Of a stretch of DNA of 64,000 nucleotides, positions 48,431-60,376 are shown in pieces. Both the position numbers and the translations under genes were made by a program. Below the pieces are notes generated by a model, which had not been told where the DNA came from, searched no databases, and saw only the letters and a program-made list of their open reading frames with translations. How positions within the stretch are numbered: position 1 is the stretch's first letter; each line of letters opens with the position of its first letter. Origin of the DNA: Todiramphus chloris collaris (Eukaryota; Chordata; Aves; Coraciiformes; Alcedinidae); assembly GCA_025345505.1 (NCBI GenBank), contig JANVCC010000152.1:2675318-2739317 (forward strand). Reading direction: 5' to 3'.

Positions 48431-51400
48431 TCTGATAATAGTTATTTTATATACTGTTACTGTGCATACAAAGTTAAGGTTATTCTTCACATAACTTTGC
48501 ATTCAGGTCCACGCTACAGAAAATGTAAAATTCTAGCCAAAAACTGCAGCAAAGTTTTAAAGTAAATGGTATGCTTTCATGGTTTTGTTTGGTTATTTTT
48601 TTTAAATGCAGGAAAGTACTAATGTCTTCCCCTTTCCACAGGGTATGACCAGTCAGGAATGACTCCCATCACAGGAGGAGTCCTGCAGCAGGTCCTCCTA
48701 ACACAGTAACTGTAAGGAAAGTGCTTGATTATTTAGGCCAATGATTCCCAAACGGTCTCTTTGAAAGTGTCAACAACCTTCACCCCACAGCACTTCTTTC
48801 CACAGAAACCTCTCCAAGCATACTTCCCTTAAATAGGAGATCAAGTTATTATCAACCACGTCCCCTTGTTTCTCTTTGCATTTTCTCCACAACTCGGATA
48901 CCGATGTTAGTGCTCACAATATTGTTGTCCAGTCCGAGGCCTCTCTCTGGGACCAGTAACAGGAATACCTTCACTGTATCAACAATACATTGATCAATGT
49001 ACAAGCTGGTTTGTACAGGAAATAAACAACCTCCATCCTGATCAAAGGTCCTGAACATGTAGCTTGACAGACTATAAGGAAGTGTTTTAAACACTGCAGG
49101 GCACCATGTTTGCATTTAATCTTTTCTTTTTTATTACTTTCGGGTTTTTTAAAACATTTTACCCCAACCTGTCAGTGTTTGCTTTCCAAGATTTGTTTAT
49201 GCTATGTAAACTGTAGGTTATTTCTGTTAGAGACCCTAATTTCCTCCTCTGCTGGGACTATGGTGATAGCCCCAAGGAAGTTTACACTGAGAGAGAAGAG
49301 CATGACAGGCAGTGAATTAAGTGGTTCAGAAAGAGATTCAATTAGCTTTCTCAGTGGAGGAAAATGAAGATAAAAAAAGAAATTCTTGGCAGTTCTACTC
49401 TCCTGTCTCTGTCTCAACTTCAGCAAATGGACATCAAGAGACAGTCACAGAGCAGAATAATGAATATTTGAAACTTAATATGGCATATGATTTATTGACA
49501 CAGGACTAATACCAAAACCTGTCCTTCGTTTCTTCTGCAGTTTTTCTTTTTTTAATACTTCTTCTTGCAGGTATCACGTAAAATGCAAAATGCTGATTTT
49601 GAACGTCCCAGTGAGTATCCAGCACCAACTACAGCAGCTGATCTACAGGAGCTGACTATTAACACTCCTCCTCAGCCCCAAACCCTCCATGGACGTAACT
49701 TTTACCCATAAGCAGCACCTCCCTTGCCTCTCTCCTATGCCTCCTGTGGTGAGGACCAGAAGCAGGTACAGAGAGGAAGTGATCCCAAAAAGATGTGATG
49801 CACATAATTAAAAATATAGTGGGAGAACAGACAGTTACCTGCAAATGAAGTTATGCACCTGTGGTGAGGAGCCACAAGGCTGGAACGGCCCTGGGCTGCC
49901 CAGCAGAGGCGGCACCGGCACCACCTCTCTCTCTCACTTGCCAGGGTCTGACCTATGTCCAGAAGGAGCCTTTCACCAGTCCGGGTCTTGCTGTACAAGG
50001 GATCAAGCTCTCCTGACTGTCCTTGTTCTTCCTCCTGTTCTCCTGACAAAAATGTCTGTAAGTTCCAGCTTTTTCATTGGCAACCCTCTGAAAAGGTAAA
50101 AGCATAAGGGAGGAAAGGGAGGAGCTTTTTTTTTTTTCCTTTGGTAGCCAATTCCCCAGCTGGCTGAGTTTAATTCATTTGTTTCTACTGAATATTTGTT
50201 TTTTGAGCTGCTGTAAAATTAGATGGCAGGAAGCCCAGGGCTCCTATGTAGGCATCTTCCTTACCGTTTCCTCAGACACGAAGCACAGAAATCGTGTGTT
50301 CGTGCCAGTGAAGAAAGCCCGGCCAACATTTCCACAAGACTTAGAAATGCTTTGAAACCCAGGATGGAAAGCTCCTGGACAGATCTGGACTCATATCCCG
50401 CAGGAGAAATCCCAACCTCACAAAACAGTAACGTCAGAATTGAAAAGGAGCCAGACCCTGAGAGGTGCTGGAACTCTAAGTTTTGAAAATGCCAGATATT
50501 TCTAAATCTGATGCCTGAACTACTAAGCTGTCCCACCAGGCATTAGTGGAAGTATTTATTATTTTTAATACCTGCTGCCTGCAGGCAGAGGCAAACAAAG
50601 TAAAAGAGAAACGACAAGTGCCCCTTCAAAGGGACTGCCAGCTGAAACAAGAAAGCTGTACGTATAGTTCAGACTTTGTACTTTCAAATGCTTGTGCACC
50701 TACAAAGAGAGACAAAGTGCTACAATCATGCTATTCCCGACTCCAACGATTTCTTTGCATTTAAAAATACACAGAATGCTATGAACATTCATTATTCTTT
50801 AATGACACACTTTGACGAGGAGAATCGAATGCAGGGAAATTAAAAGACACAGTTTGCTATTAAAAATTGACAGCTTCTCATTAAAAGTTTTTTTAAAAGA
50901 AAAGTGTAAGAGTCAGGAGAAAGTGTCCACTTTTTAACTCTCTTCTCTTGTTCCTCCCCATCTGTGCTCTGGGCCATGAAGATTAAGAAAGTATTAAGAA
51001 AGAATGCTTAATAAAGGTGGCTATTTCTTAAGAGCAGATTGCAAAAATCTGTAAGGGAAGCTTAATCTGATTAAAATAATAATTACATTTGCCAAGCCAG
51101 AAACTTGGTTTTTAATAAAGAAGTCCACATGCAAAACAATAATTTTCATAGTTCTGTGAACAGAAGACTATTTTATGATCGGCTATAAAAAGCTGTGTTC
51201 AGCTGTCCTTGGGATTTACAAGGTGCTAATAACAGATCTCCCATAACTTGTTTACCACACCAGAAAATATATTCAGAGAAATGCCATCATGGTCAATGAG
51301 TGATGTTACTCTAAGAGGGTTCCAATCACCCTTTAGTCAATGCACCTCCTTTTCAACAGTCTTCCTTGGCAATGTCGTATCTAAAATAGGACAGGCATAA

Positions 51401-54400
51401 ACTTCAGATCGTGATAGTAACAGGCAAAAACATGACACGTGGCACATCCACTTCATGAAGACTAATCAATGGAGAGAGAGTAAAGGATTCCCTAATCTTG
51501 TTTTGTGCACCACAGAGCTTTGCACAACCAAAGCTGGCAGTGTGCAGCACAAACCTCACAGGACTGATCCTGAACAGCCCAGCAGATGCCCAAAGCTGGA
51601 CCATGTAGCATCTTAAGGACTTTGCAAGGGGCAGCAGCTCTTAGCTTCCCCTTAATTTCTACTGGCACACACAACCTCTAATTTAGGAAAAAAGGGCTAC
51701 AGGGTGGCACACCCACACGGAAAAAAAGCCAACACCTGCTTTACAATAGCCCTTTTAAATTCCAGGATCTCTTGCAGACAGTTTCATCTAACTTCCATTG
51801 CATTTTATTTCTACAGTCTGCAGCCTCTTTGCTCAAATACCTTTTAAGTCATTATTTCCTGAAGTAAAAGATAACATACCATTATTATCCTATATCTTAA
51901 GAAAACATGATACAACACTAGATCAATATCCCAGACTACTATTAGATAGCTACACAGTCAGCCACAAATCTTCTAGTCTTTATCACTCAAATAGTGAAAT
52001 ACCTAAGGTTCTTCTCTCCCACAAAAAGCTCTTGAACATTTAGTATCATTTCCCCTTAATGGCTTTATTCCTTTATGAAGTCAGTTGCACATACTCTAAT
52101 GATGCATTTCCTCTATTACTTCTCCATCTGCAATTTATGCATCTGTATAAATTTAACTCTGGTGAACAATAAATTCAGAGACAGAAGAAATAGTGAGCAG
52201 TCATCATATAAACTTCTTCAAACCCATCTGCCTGAGTTTTGGTACAAGAGCAATCAAACATCTAGTGCTCAGTGGGGAAACATCCTCTGTTCCAGCTGAC
52301 AGACCACAAAGTCTCTGGTGATGAGGTCTATGAGAAGAAAATTATCATCTTTCTTACAGAAAAAGGATCTTGAAGTTTTTTCCTGCTCCACCCATCTCAT
52401 GAGGACCAGAACTGCAATCCCTTGGTATTAACCTTGATCCAGCGCTCTCCTGAGTCAGGTTTGAAATGGTCACCAAGGACCAAGCTGCCCTACCCAGATG
52501 GTATCACTGAACATGAAATCACAATCTGTTTGGGGATGCACGTGGGTCACAGACCTTCTTTTATATATAGCTTATTTGGAGAATGTGGCTTCTTTGGAGA
52601 GGAGAAGTATGGAGGACACTTCATATCATGATACTATCACAAATCATAAAAATTGAGGCGCGTGGCCACAAGGTATGATTCCTTACCAGTCTTACAAGTT
52701 ACCAATACCTAACTTGTTCCAATTGTTAAAAAAGAGGAAAAAAAAAGTTATTTAAATATAAACTGTGTTTGTTTTGTTTTAAAAAAAATCCACATCTGCT
52801 TTCCAAGGACCTGCATTTCTTCCTGGCCTTTTTTTTTGTTCTCCTTGTTTTTTGCCCAGCTGTTCACAAAGCCATATAAACACAGGGGAAGGTCAGCGTG
52901 GAATGACAGAAAACAGTATTTAAAGTCATCAGGTCACGAACCTTTTCAGCACATGGTCCCAGCAAAGCATAGTCTTAGCACATCTTTAGAAAACCTTCAT
53001 AGTTCCCCTGTTGCCAACACAGGACAAATAGTCTTGGAGAGTTTATATCCAAACATGAAAAACAAAAACAAAAAGAAAACTTTGCTTGGACAAAATTACT
53101 ACAGGATTTTTAAGAGAATGTGACTATGGACTTAAAGGAGATGGGGAAGGAAAAGCAAAAAGAAGAAGAAAAAATATCAAGAAAAGGCCTTCCCCTTCCT
53201 GACAAGCTTTCAGCCAGAGCTGTCTGGAGGTAAGGGCTCATAGACCAAAGCCACCAGTTAGCAATGCCAAGCCCGCACTGCAGCCAGCACAGCCATGGCA
53301 TTACAGAAACCCTTCACCTCTCATGAGGGACCAATGGGTGTATCACAGCTGGGCTGGGGAGGATCCCCCACCTACATTCCTGCAGCCCTTCAAGCACATC
53401 AAGAGTAAGGGTTCCAACCACATCAGGAATATTGCTAATACACAGGAACAGCTCAGATGGGTCCCTCAGCCTGCAAAAGTCTGTGTGTCATGCGGTCACC
53501 AATGGCAGTGGGTGTGGAGGAAAGGAGAAGAAGAGGTTTCCGGTGGATGACTGTCAGTCACCCAAAGGAGACCCAGCACCACTGCCATGGCCATCCCTCC
53601 TCACAGGGACCAGGCTTCCCAACCAGCAGGAAACTCTCGCCAGCTTCCCAGCTCTGGGCAAAAGAGCAAAACCTTAGTTTGTTCTTCAAAAATATCATTA
53701 TTGTGTATTAATTCAGTGAAGTATGTATGCATCCCTGGTCACCTGGGAGAGTACAGGGTGTGATAGGTCTCCTAAGACAGTGGGCCATGCTGGGTGTGCA
53801 CCGCTGGCCATGGCTGCTGTCTGCCCTGGCCACAGCCACACCATCTCCCTTGAGACTTCAGATAAGGGAGTGGGGAAGAGGGGTCCTCACACAACTCCAG
53901 GAATCAGGTCCTGCTCCTGCTCCCCAGGATGGTGGGGTTTCTCTTTGGCCAAGAGCCACCATCATTAATGCACTGTACCAATGCCTAATTGCAACAGAAA
54001 ACACCACAAGAAAAATCCCGTGGTATCAATAAAGAGTATTGTAACATGCAAATATTCAGGTTACTTTGCTTGGGAGGGTTCACACGGGTATCAAGGGGCT
54101 GTGAGCAGGTCTGGAGCCCTCCCACCCTCTCCTCCCAGCCATCCCTCAGCAAGCCCAGGCACTGCCAACAGCACAGCACAAGTTCCGCCCATCCTAGGCA
54201 GACAATCTCCAATTTGGTTTCAATTAAAATACAGTATTTTGAAGACAATTCAATTCCAGTTCCAGGAACAGCAATTTCCAGCTCCCATTTTTAGAAAACT
54301 CCTCTCTAAATACTGCCAGTCTCCGGCCGCTGCACAAGCAGCACTCGTTTTAGGCCTCAGATGTTAATTAAGCTTCTCTTTATTTTTAGATTTTCTTCAT

Positions 54401-54774
54401 ACAACTTTACGCCACAAACTCTATTAACGTTATGTCCTGGAACATCAAAGTTATTCACAGATCAATCAAACTGACAGAAAAAGTTCCTCCTGCTTTGGGA
54501 GAACTGAACTTCGCTGACTTTTTAATAGGAGAAGCTGAAAGAAGACACAAGAGAAAAATAATTTTAAAAATACCCCACGTGCTATAAATCAACGGATTGG
54601 ACATCCTGGCTATTTCTAGATTTCTACAAGGGGGTGGGGAGGGAGGCAGCAGAGCAGCACTTTTTGCCCACAGGTGCCTGTGTGAGCAGGTTAGCCATTC
54701 ATCCGCACGGAGCCACGGAAAAGCGGTTTGACTTCAGGGCAGTGCCCAGCGGAGGCTGGGGAGGGAGGACTTAC
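48431..54774 (-). other. FAT3: FAT3 5' intron, segment 11: no gene seen
   Basis: Non-coding. The stretch 50860-51250 is rich in ATTA-type motifs and may be a conserved element. Overlapping frames at 53432-54367 on both strands lack recognisable domains. Donor-like sites on the FAT3 strand near 50269 and 52686 have no clear acceptor partners. Confidence 0.55.
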
Positions 54775-54862
54775 CTCTGATTTCCAGCCCATTTAAAAGC
54801 ATATTTTCTCTCACACTTCTTTCCTTCCTCTGTCTCTCTTAATATACTGAATGGTATCTCAG
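54775..54862 (-). other. Candidate 88-bp FAT3-strand exon (possible 5' UTR cassette)
   Basis: On the FAT3 strand the 3' edge is a perfect-consensus donor, ATCAGAG/GTAAGT (exon end 54775). The best 5' edge is GGTTTCTCGCAG/CTGAG (exon start 54862), a moderate acceptor with a short pyrimidine tract. It carries no long frame, as a 5' UTR exon would. Single sites this good occur by chance every few tens of kilobases. Confidence 0.22.
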
Positions 54863-55910
54863 CTGCGAGAAACCTCAATCTCCGATCCCCCTCCAGTCTA
54901 ACAGGAACCTTCTAATTCACCCAGTTCAAAACGCTGAATTATTCAGCTAATACACTCTGACCTAGGGCTGCTGCAGTCATGGTGATCCCAGCTGCAGGGA
55001 AAAGGAAAGGACTGCAACCTTACATCACACTCCAGCCATTCATCTAACCCATGCCACAATCAAACTCTTCACTCCCCATTTCTCCCTTCAAGCAGGATTA
55101 ACAGAGACTGAAAATAAAAGATACAATTACTTAAAACCCTGTCTTTTCTGTTTACTGTACTGAAACCTGCTCTTGAAAACACCCCCACTCACTCTCTCTA
55201 AAAAGCAGAAAGAAGGCACAGGTCAGCAATTATACAAGAGGCTGAATTTTATCTAGATTTCCTCGCCAGCATTCAGAAGTACTTGGGAACCTTCTACAAT
55301 GTAGATTTTTTTTGATTGCACCTCGAGGCACAAGTAAACCATTAGTCAGAAAAATCTTCCACTGCATATGTCAACTGATGGAATGGTGAAAACAAAACCA
55401 AATCTGTAAACACAAATTAAAGATTAAAGGTATGTTGTCAGCTAGTACCACGATTTCTGATTGGCAAATTCTGACCTGCAACTGTAACCAGTGATACCTC
55501 AGATTATGTAAAAAGGATATTAGACACTTATTTTTACCCCATGTACTTTGAGGACAAAAGCAGAACCAGCAACTCTCCTAAGCCCCATGCAACAGCTCAT
55601 ACGATGCCACAGGCATCTGGGGTGAGACCCAAAAACCAAGAAGTGAAGTTCCAGATTTACAGATATCATCAGAGGTATGCAGGGAAGTGTTAGCAGTTAC
55701 AGACTGTCTGCTCAAAGCAAGCAATGCAAAGCCAGCCTGGGAGGAATGTGAAACTGTTTTCCTCTTTCAAAGCAAAAATCCTGGGCTCACTGAATAGTAC
55801 TACATACATTGATTTCTTTATATTCAGTAGGGAGTACTGAGCACTTCTGTCTTCTTTGCGCCTTTCGATGTGAGCCATCAAACACACCTGTGAATTGCTA
55901 CCATAAAAAT

Positions 55911-56005
55911 AACCAAAAAAAACCCAACAACAACAAAAGACCAAAAAAAAAAAAAAAAAAACAAAAACAAACCAACAAGCAACAAAAAAAAAAAAAAAAA
56001 AAAAG
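55911..56005. repeat. A-rich low-complexity tract with repeated ACCAACAAGC units
   Basis: Two long A runs, each next to a copy of ACCAACAAGC (55971-55980; again at 56020-56029), giving lysine/phenylalanine-rich chance frames. Confidence 0.85.
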
Positions 56006-57855
56006 AAACACGAAAACCAACCAACAAGCCACAAATACAAAACCAAGAGAAGAGTAATTATTAAAGACATTATCCCAATCCCTTGATGAAGTAATGCAGG
56101 CTAAAATTTCACAGCAGAAAAAGAATGCAAAAACTTGTCTGTGGAAACTTTCCTCTGTTATGAATTCCAAGCACCAACACGTAATTGGGTTAGTCTTAAG
56201 ACTGCAAAAACTTAGATGGCAACTTTCTGTAAAAGCTACAAGCTCTGGGAAAACTGTGTCACCAGGTAAAGCAAGATGACATTCTCCAACACTTCTCCAG
56301 CTTCCCACTTACAGTGAAGGGGATTGTCCTCAAATTTATCAGCATGAACAACTTTACCAGGCAAACTGCAGTCCACACCAGTACATCCTTACTTTAAAGG
56401 TATTATAACGGACCTCTGAATTATTATCTAACCCAGAGAAAAAAAGAAAAAAAGCAATAAACTCTTGTGTTCACAGAGACAGCTCCTGGCAAAGCTTCAG
56501 GCAGGCAGGAGCTTCCACCCTTCCTGACTGCAGCATCCTCGACAAGTTATTGGTAAAATCCTCCACACAAGCCATCGCACCACTGACCAGTGCCATGCAT
56601 CAGGGCCCCAGACAGCGTGTCTAGCTTCGTTTATATTTTCCACATAAAAGGAAAACTACAGTAACTGTTATTGAACATAGAACTTCTACTGAGAAAGTAC
56701 CATACCGACTGAGGGAAGGTTGAAAAAAAGGAAACAAAAAGAAGAAATCTAAGTAAAGCTGGGCTTATGATTTAAAGACCAGAAGAAACAAGATTAATCT
56801 GTGAATATTTTTTGCCCCATTACCAGTCAAGAATTACTGGTTCTGCCATGTCAAAACACACAGGGCTTTTGTTATGCTTTCTGATGTGTTATATTTACAC
56901 ACTGTGGTTATAATTTTTCTGGCTGCTCCTCTGATGCTTAAGGAATGATAAGGATTCCTCACTGCATTAAAGGGGTTTAAAATGCAGCACACAGCCAAGC
57001 AATTTGGGAAGCAATCTCTATGTTTCTAAAGTGAACTTTAATCTAGAAATGCTCATAAAAATCATATGATGGCATATGGAAACAATAATGTTAATTAAAT
57101 AATTTGCAATTACACAGCAATCGGTCCCAAGGGCCAAGCATATAGTAGCACAATTCACATGAAGTACACCACATGCTCAGCAGCAACAGATCTTGCAGGT
57201 TTGACCTGAAAAAACCCAAATGCGTGCAACATCTCCTTTCCTTTGCACCTTCTACCCTCAGCCCTCACACGTCTAAAGGCAGTCACAAGTTTTTGTCTGT
57301 CTTAGATTATCTAGCATGACTTTCAGGCTTGGTGGTTAGCTACGTGAGAAGTATCCACACCTCTGATACACTCTCTAGTTTTCTTTCACTAAGCTATACA
57401 CAAGTATGCAAGTGACAACAGGTCTTTGCATAGAGAGGAGATGCTCCACCCAAGCACACGCACCTTGCTTAACTTTCCACTCCAGGCCCTCTTCAGCTAT
57501 CTGGGTGCAGGGCTGCTCCTCTCCAGGTAACAGAAACACAGACGGGATCGTCCACCCTCAAGCCTTCTTTCATTTGTTCAACACAAGCAAAGGTAACTGT
57601 GGAGATACTTAACACCCACAAGCCAGCTCTAATTCAATAGTCCTGGTCAGACAGGATTTGTACATGACAGAAATAGAACTAACCGAATTACAAGAGAAAA
57701 GAACTCTTCCAAGAGCCTGCCCATTTAAAGAGCAATGCCAAGCTGCTCATATTTATGTGGGTCTCTTTAACAATTTAGTAAAGAATTAGTAGTGGCAAGA
57801 ACCAGAAACACTAAAAGCATGCTGTTGTTTTTAAATAAGGAAACTGTCAGGATAA

Positions 57856-57900
57856 ATATATATATATACACACAATAAAAAAAAAAAAAAAAAAAAAAAG
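57856..57900. repeat. (TA)n plus poly-A (about 23 A)
   Basis: About six TA units, ACACACA, then a run of about 23 A at 57877-57899. No retroposed body seen to its left. Confidence 0.85.
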
Positions 57901-59100
57901 AATACAACCCCATCTTCATTTGTGTTTTTTGTTAGATTTTCTGCCCCATTTATTAGCTCTGTTGGGGAAGCAGCACTAGCTAATTTCATTATTTGTTCTC
58001 AGACAATTTGACTTTTTGGCTTCCTTCCTATACCCTAACAGAGTTGCTCTGTTTCCAAAGAAGGGAAAACAGTCATTGCATTACTGCAGATTGGATAGTT
58101 TTCCCAAGTTCCCTCTAGCTCTGTGGGAGGAAAGCATCCCATCAGCAGCAGGCACTGGCACCTGAAATGCCACCTCCAGCCAGGACAAGAGCAGGACATG
58201 CTATGGGAAAGCTCTATGGAGCTGGAGCTGTTGGATGAGTGGGGAAAAAACAAACAACAACAAAGATCTGCAAGACTGGAAAGTCTCTTGGTAAATGAGA
58301 AGGACTAAAAAGTGGAAGTCCCTGGGCTACATTTCAAGCTTGAACTCGGTTCTCCGAGATGATTTTGCACCACGAGATAACAACCCTCATTTTCCACAGA
58401 AGCTGGAGCCCCAGTGCTTTGCTGGGGGAACATGTACAGCCCTCACCTTTTCCTGGCTGCTACACAAATACACCATACACACAAAGGGGCAACGTGAAAC
58501 GCAAAGCTCTGTGTTTCATTCAGTTGTGACACTGAATGAAGATGAAAGACTTCAGCTGCTTCCCCGTAGATGTAGCACTGATCTAAATCACCCAGTTTAA
58601 CCCCATTAAATCAAAAGGATGTTTTAAGTAATGCAGATCTTCATAAGCCTGCAGATCCCAATCTTTTGTAACACACCCCTTTATCGGCCCTATCTTGCCT
58701 CTTTGTTTCTGGCCCAAAAAAAGCCTCAAAACCCTAAAAACAAAATAAAGGATAAAGAACTAATAAAAGCTAGGCCTCATTTAAGTCCCACAAGTTTCAA
58801 AGGGATTTGCATATGGTCCAGTGCTGCCACAGTATTTTTCACATCTGTGGGGCATTAAATGAAATAACCAAATCTTGAAATTAAAGTTGTGTGTCCCTCA
58901 TGGCAGTGCTGAGGAACTAAGCTTTTTTCCTTGCCCCTTCATTTTCTTTTCATCTTCAATTTTGTTTGCCACTGCTAACTTAATATACAGGAGTTAATTT
59001 CTTTCCTGATTTGAGGTATCACTAGGGGAATATTGTGTGTTACTGTGGCAGCTGGAAGTCATTACATCTATATAAAAATTAACCTGTGGCACTATTCTAA

Positions 59101-59104
59101 TCTT

Positions 59105-59141
<37 letters not shown>

Positions 59142-59145
59142 ATTT
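59101..59145. repeat. T-rich low-complexity tract
   Basis: T runs with scattered C, ending in about 18 T. Confidence 0.85.
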
Positions 59146-60334
59146 ATACAAAAGCACCTGCCTTACTAATACTGGAGTTAGAGCAATTGCTAATGCAAAT
59201 AACTGAAACTCTAACTACATTAAATATGCAAATACAACCCCCTAAGCATTTCCCTAAATCAATATAAATAAGATTCTAGTCCTTGAGCTGCAGAAGTACG
59301 AGTTATCCTAAAGCAATGCAGTGTGCACCAAGAAGAGATTGGTTTTCCATCCCACCCACCTTCATGATAAGCCTTTCATACAAAATCAAACCTCCTATTT
59401 AAGCCAACTTCACAAGCAAAAAAGGGGAACTAATATTTATATTTCAGAAATGGATATAACACTAAACACTTAAGGAAACAAGTTAAATGGACTGAAAAAG
59501 AGGAAACAATGGACAGAAAAAAATGGAAGTTGTTGAATACATAGGGGGAAGTCACCACCATCCCCCAAAGTTAGTTAATCAGAATATTTTTACGTGTAAC
59601 ACTCCTCTCCCAGAAGTGTTACAAGTATGTCTATACTGTTTTCCTGGATGTTTAGTACACACTAGTGGCAGGGAAAATTAGCCTATGCTGAGCTCCATGC
59701 TGCCACTACTAGATTGCAGTTAGTAGCCAAAGTATCATTTAAAGCAAGATGAGGTGTTTCTACGCTGCAGTGTATTTTGGGGACTGCTGTAGTCATACCT
59801 ATAAGGTCATCTGGTAAAGAAACAAAACTTCTAGGCATGTTCTCATCTCAGAAATGTGTAACAATCTATCCAGCCGCTGACCATTCAAAACCATTTCATC
59901 TGTTCTAGGGACACAAAAGGCACAAAAGCTCATTTTTCAAGATTCAGTGCTCACAAGAGATCTTACCAAGAAGCTCATCATGAAGAGATGCTGTGCATTT
60001 CCACCTCCCCTGATACCAAGAATGTACATCATGATGCCAGAGCATGGACAGCAAAAGAAGACACCTCGTACATGCTGAAAACAAAACACAGAACATGTTC
60101 TATATGTTAAGAAATTATATATGGTGCCATCCCTAAGGACTGTAGCACACTTCTTAATCTACTGCAGACTGCACTTTCCCACTAAAGTATGTTCAAAACA
60201 ATGCCAAGGAACTGAACAGCTTTTAGTTGGCAAGAGTGTATTCTCACTTAAAATTAATCCATCTGAACACTAGTGTTGGGGAAGGCTACCACACTCAGCA
60301 GTGGAAAGCAACCAGCAACTTCGCAAGGCAACAC

Positions 60335-60376
60335 GTCCCATCTCCAAAAGATGGGACATACCTCAAAAGATGGGAC
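60335..60376. repeat. Hairpin with two alternative right arms
   Basis: GTCCCATCT (60335-60343) pairs perfectly with AGATGGGAC at 60349-60357 across a 5-base loop, and a second identical AGATGGGAC lies at 60368-60376. The right arm was duplicated as part of a 19-base imperfect tandem unit. Confidence 0.9.
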
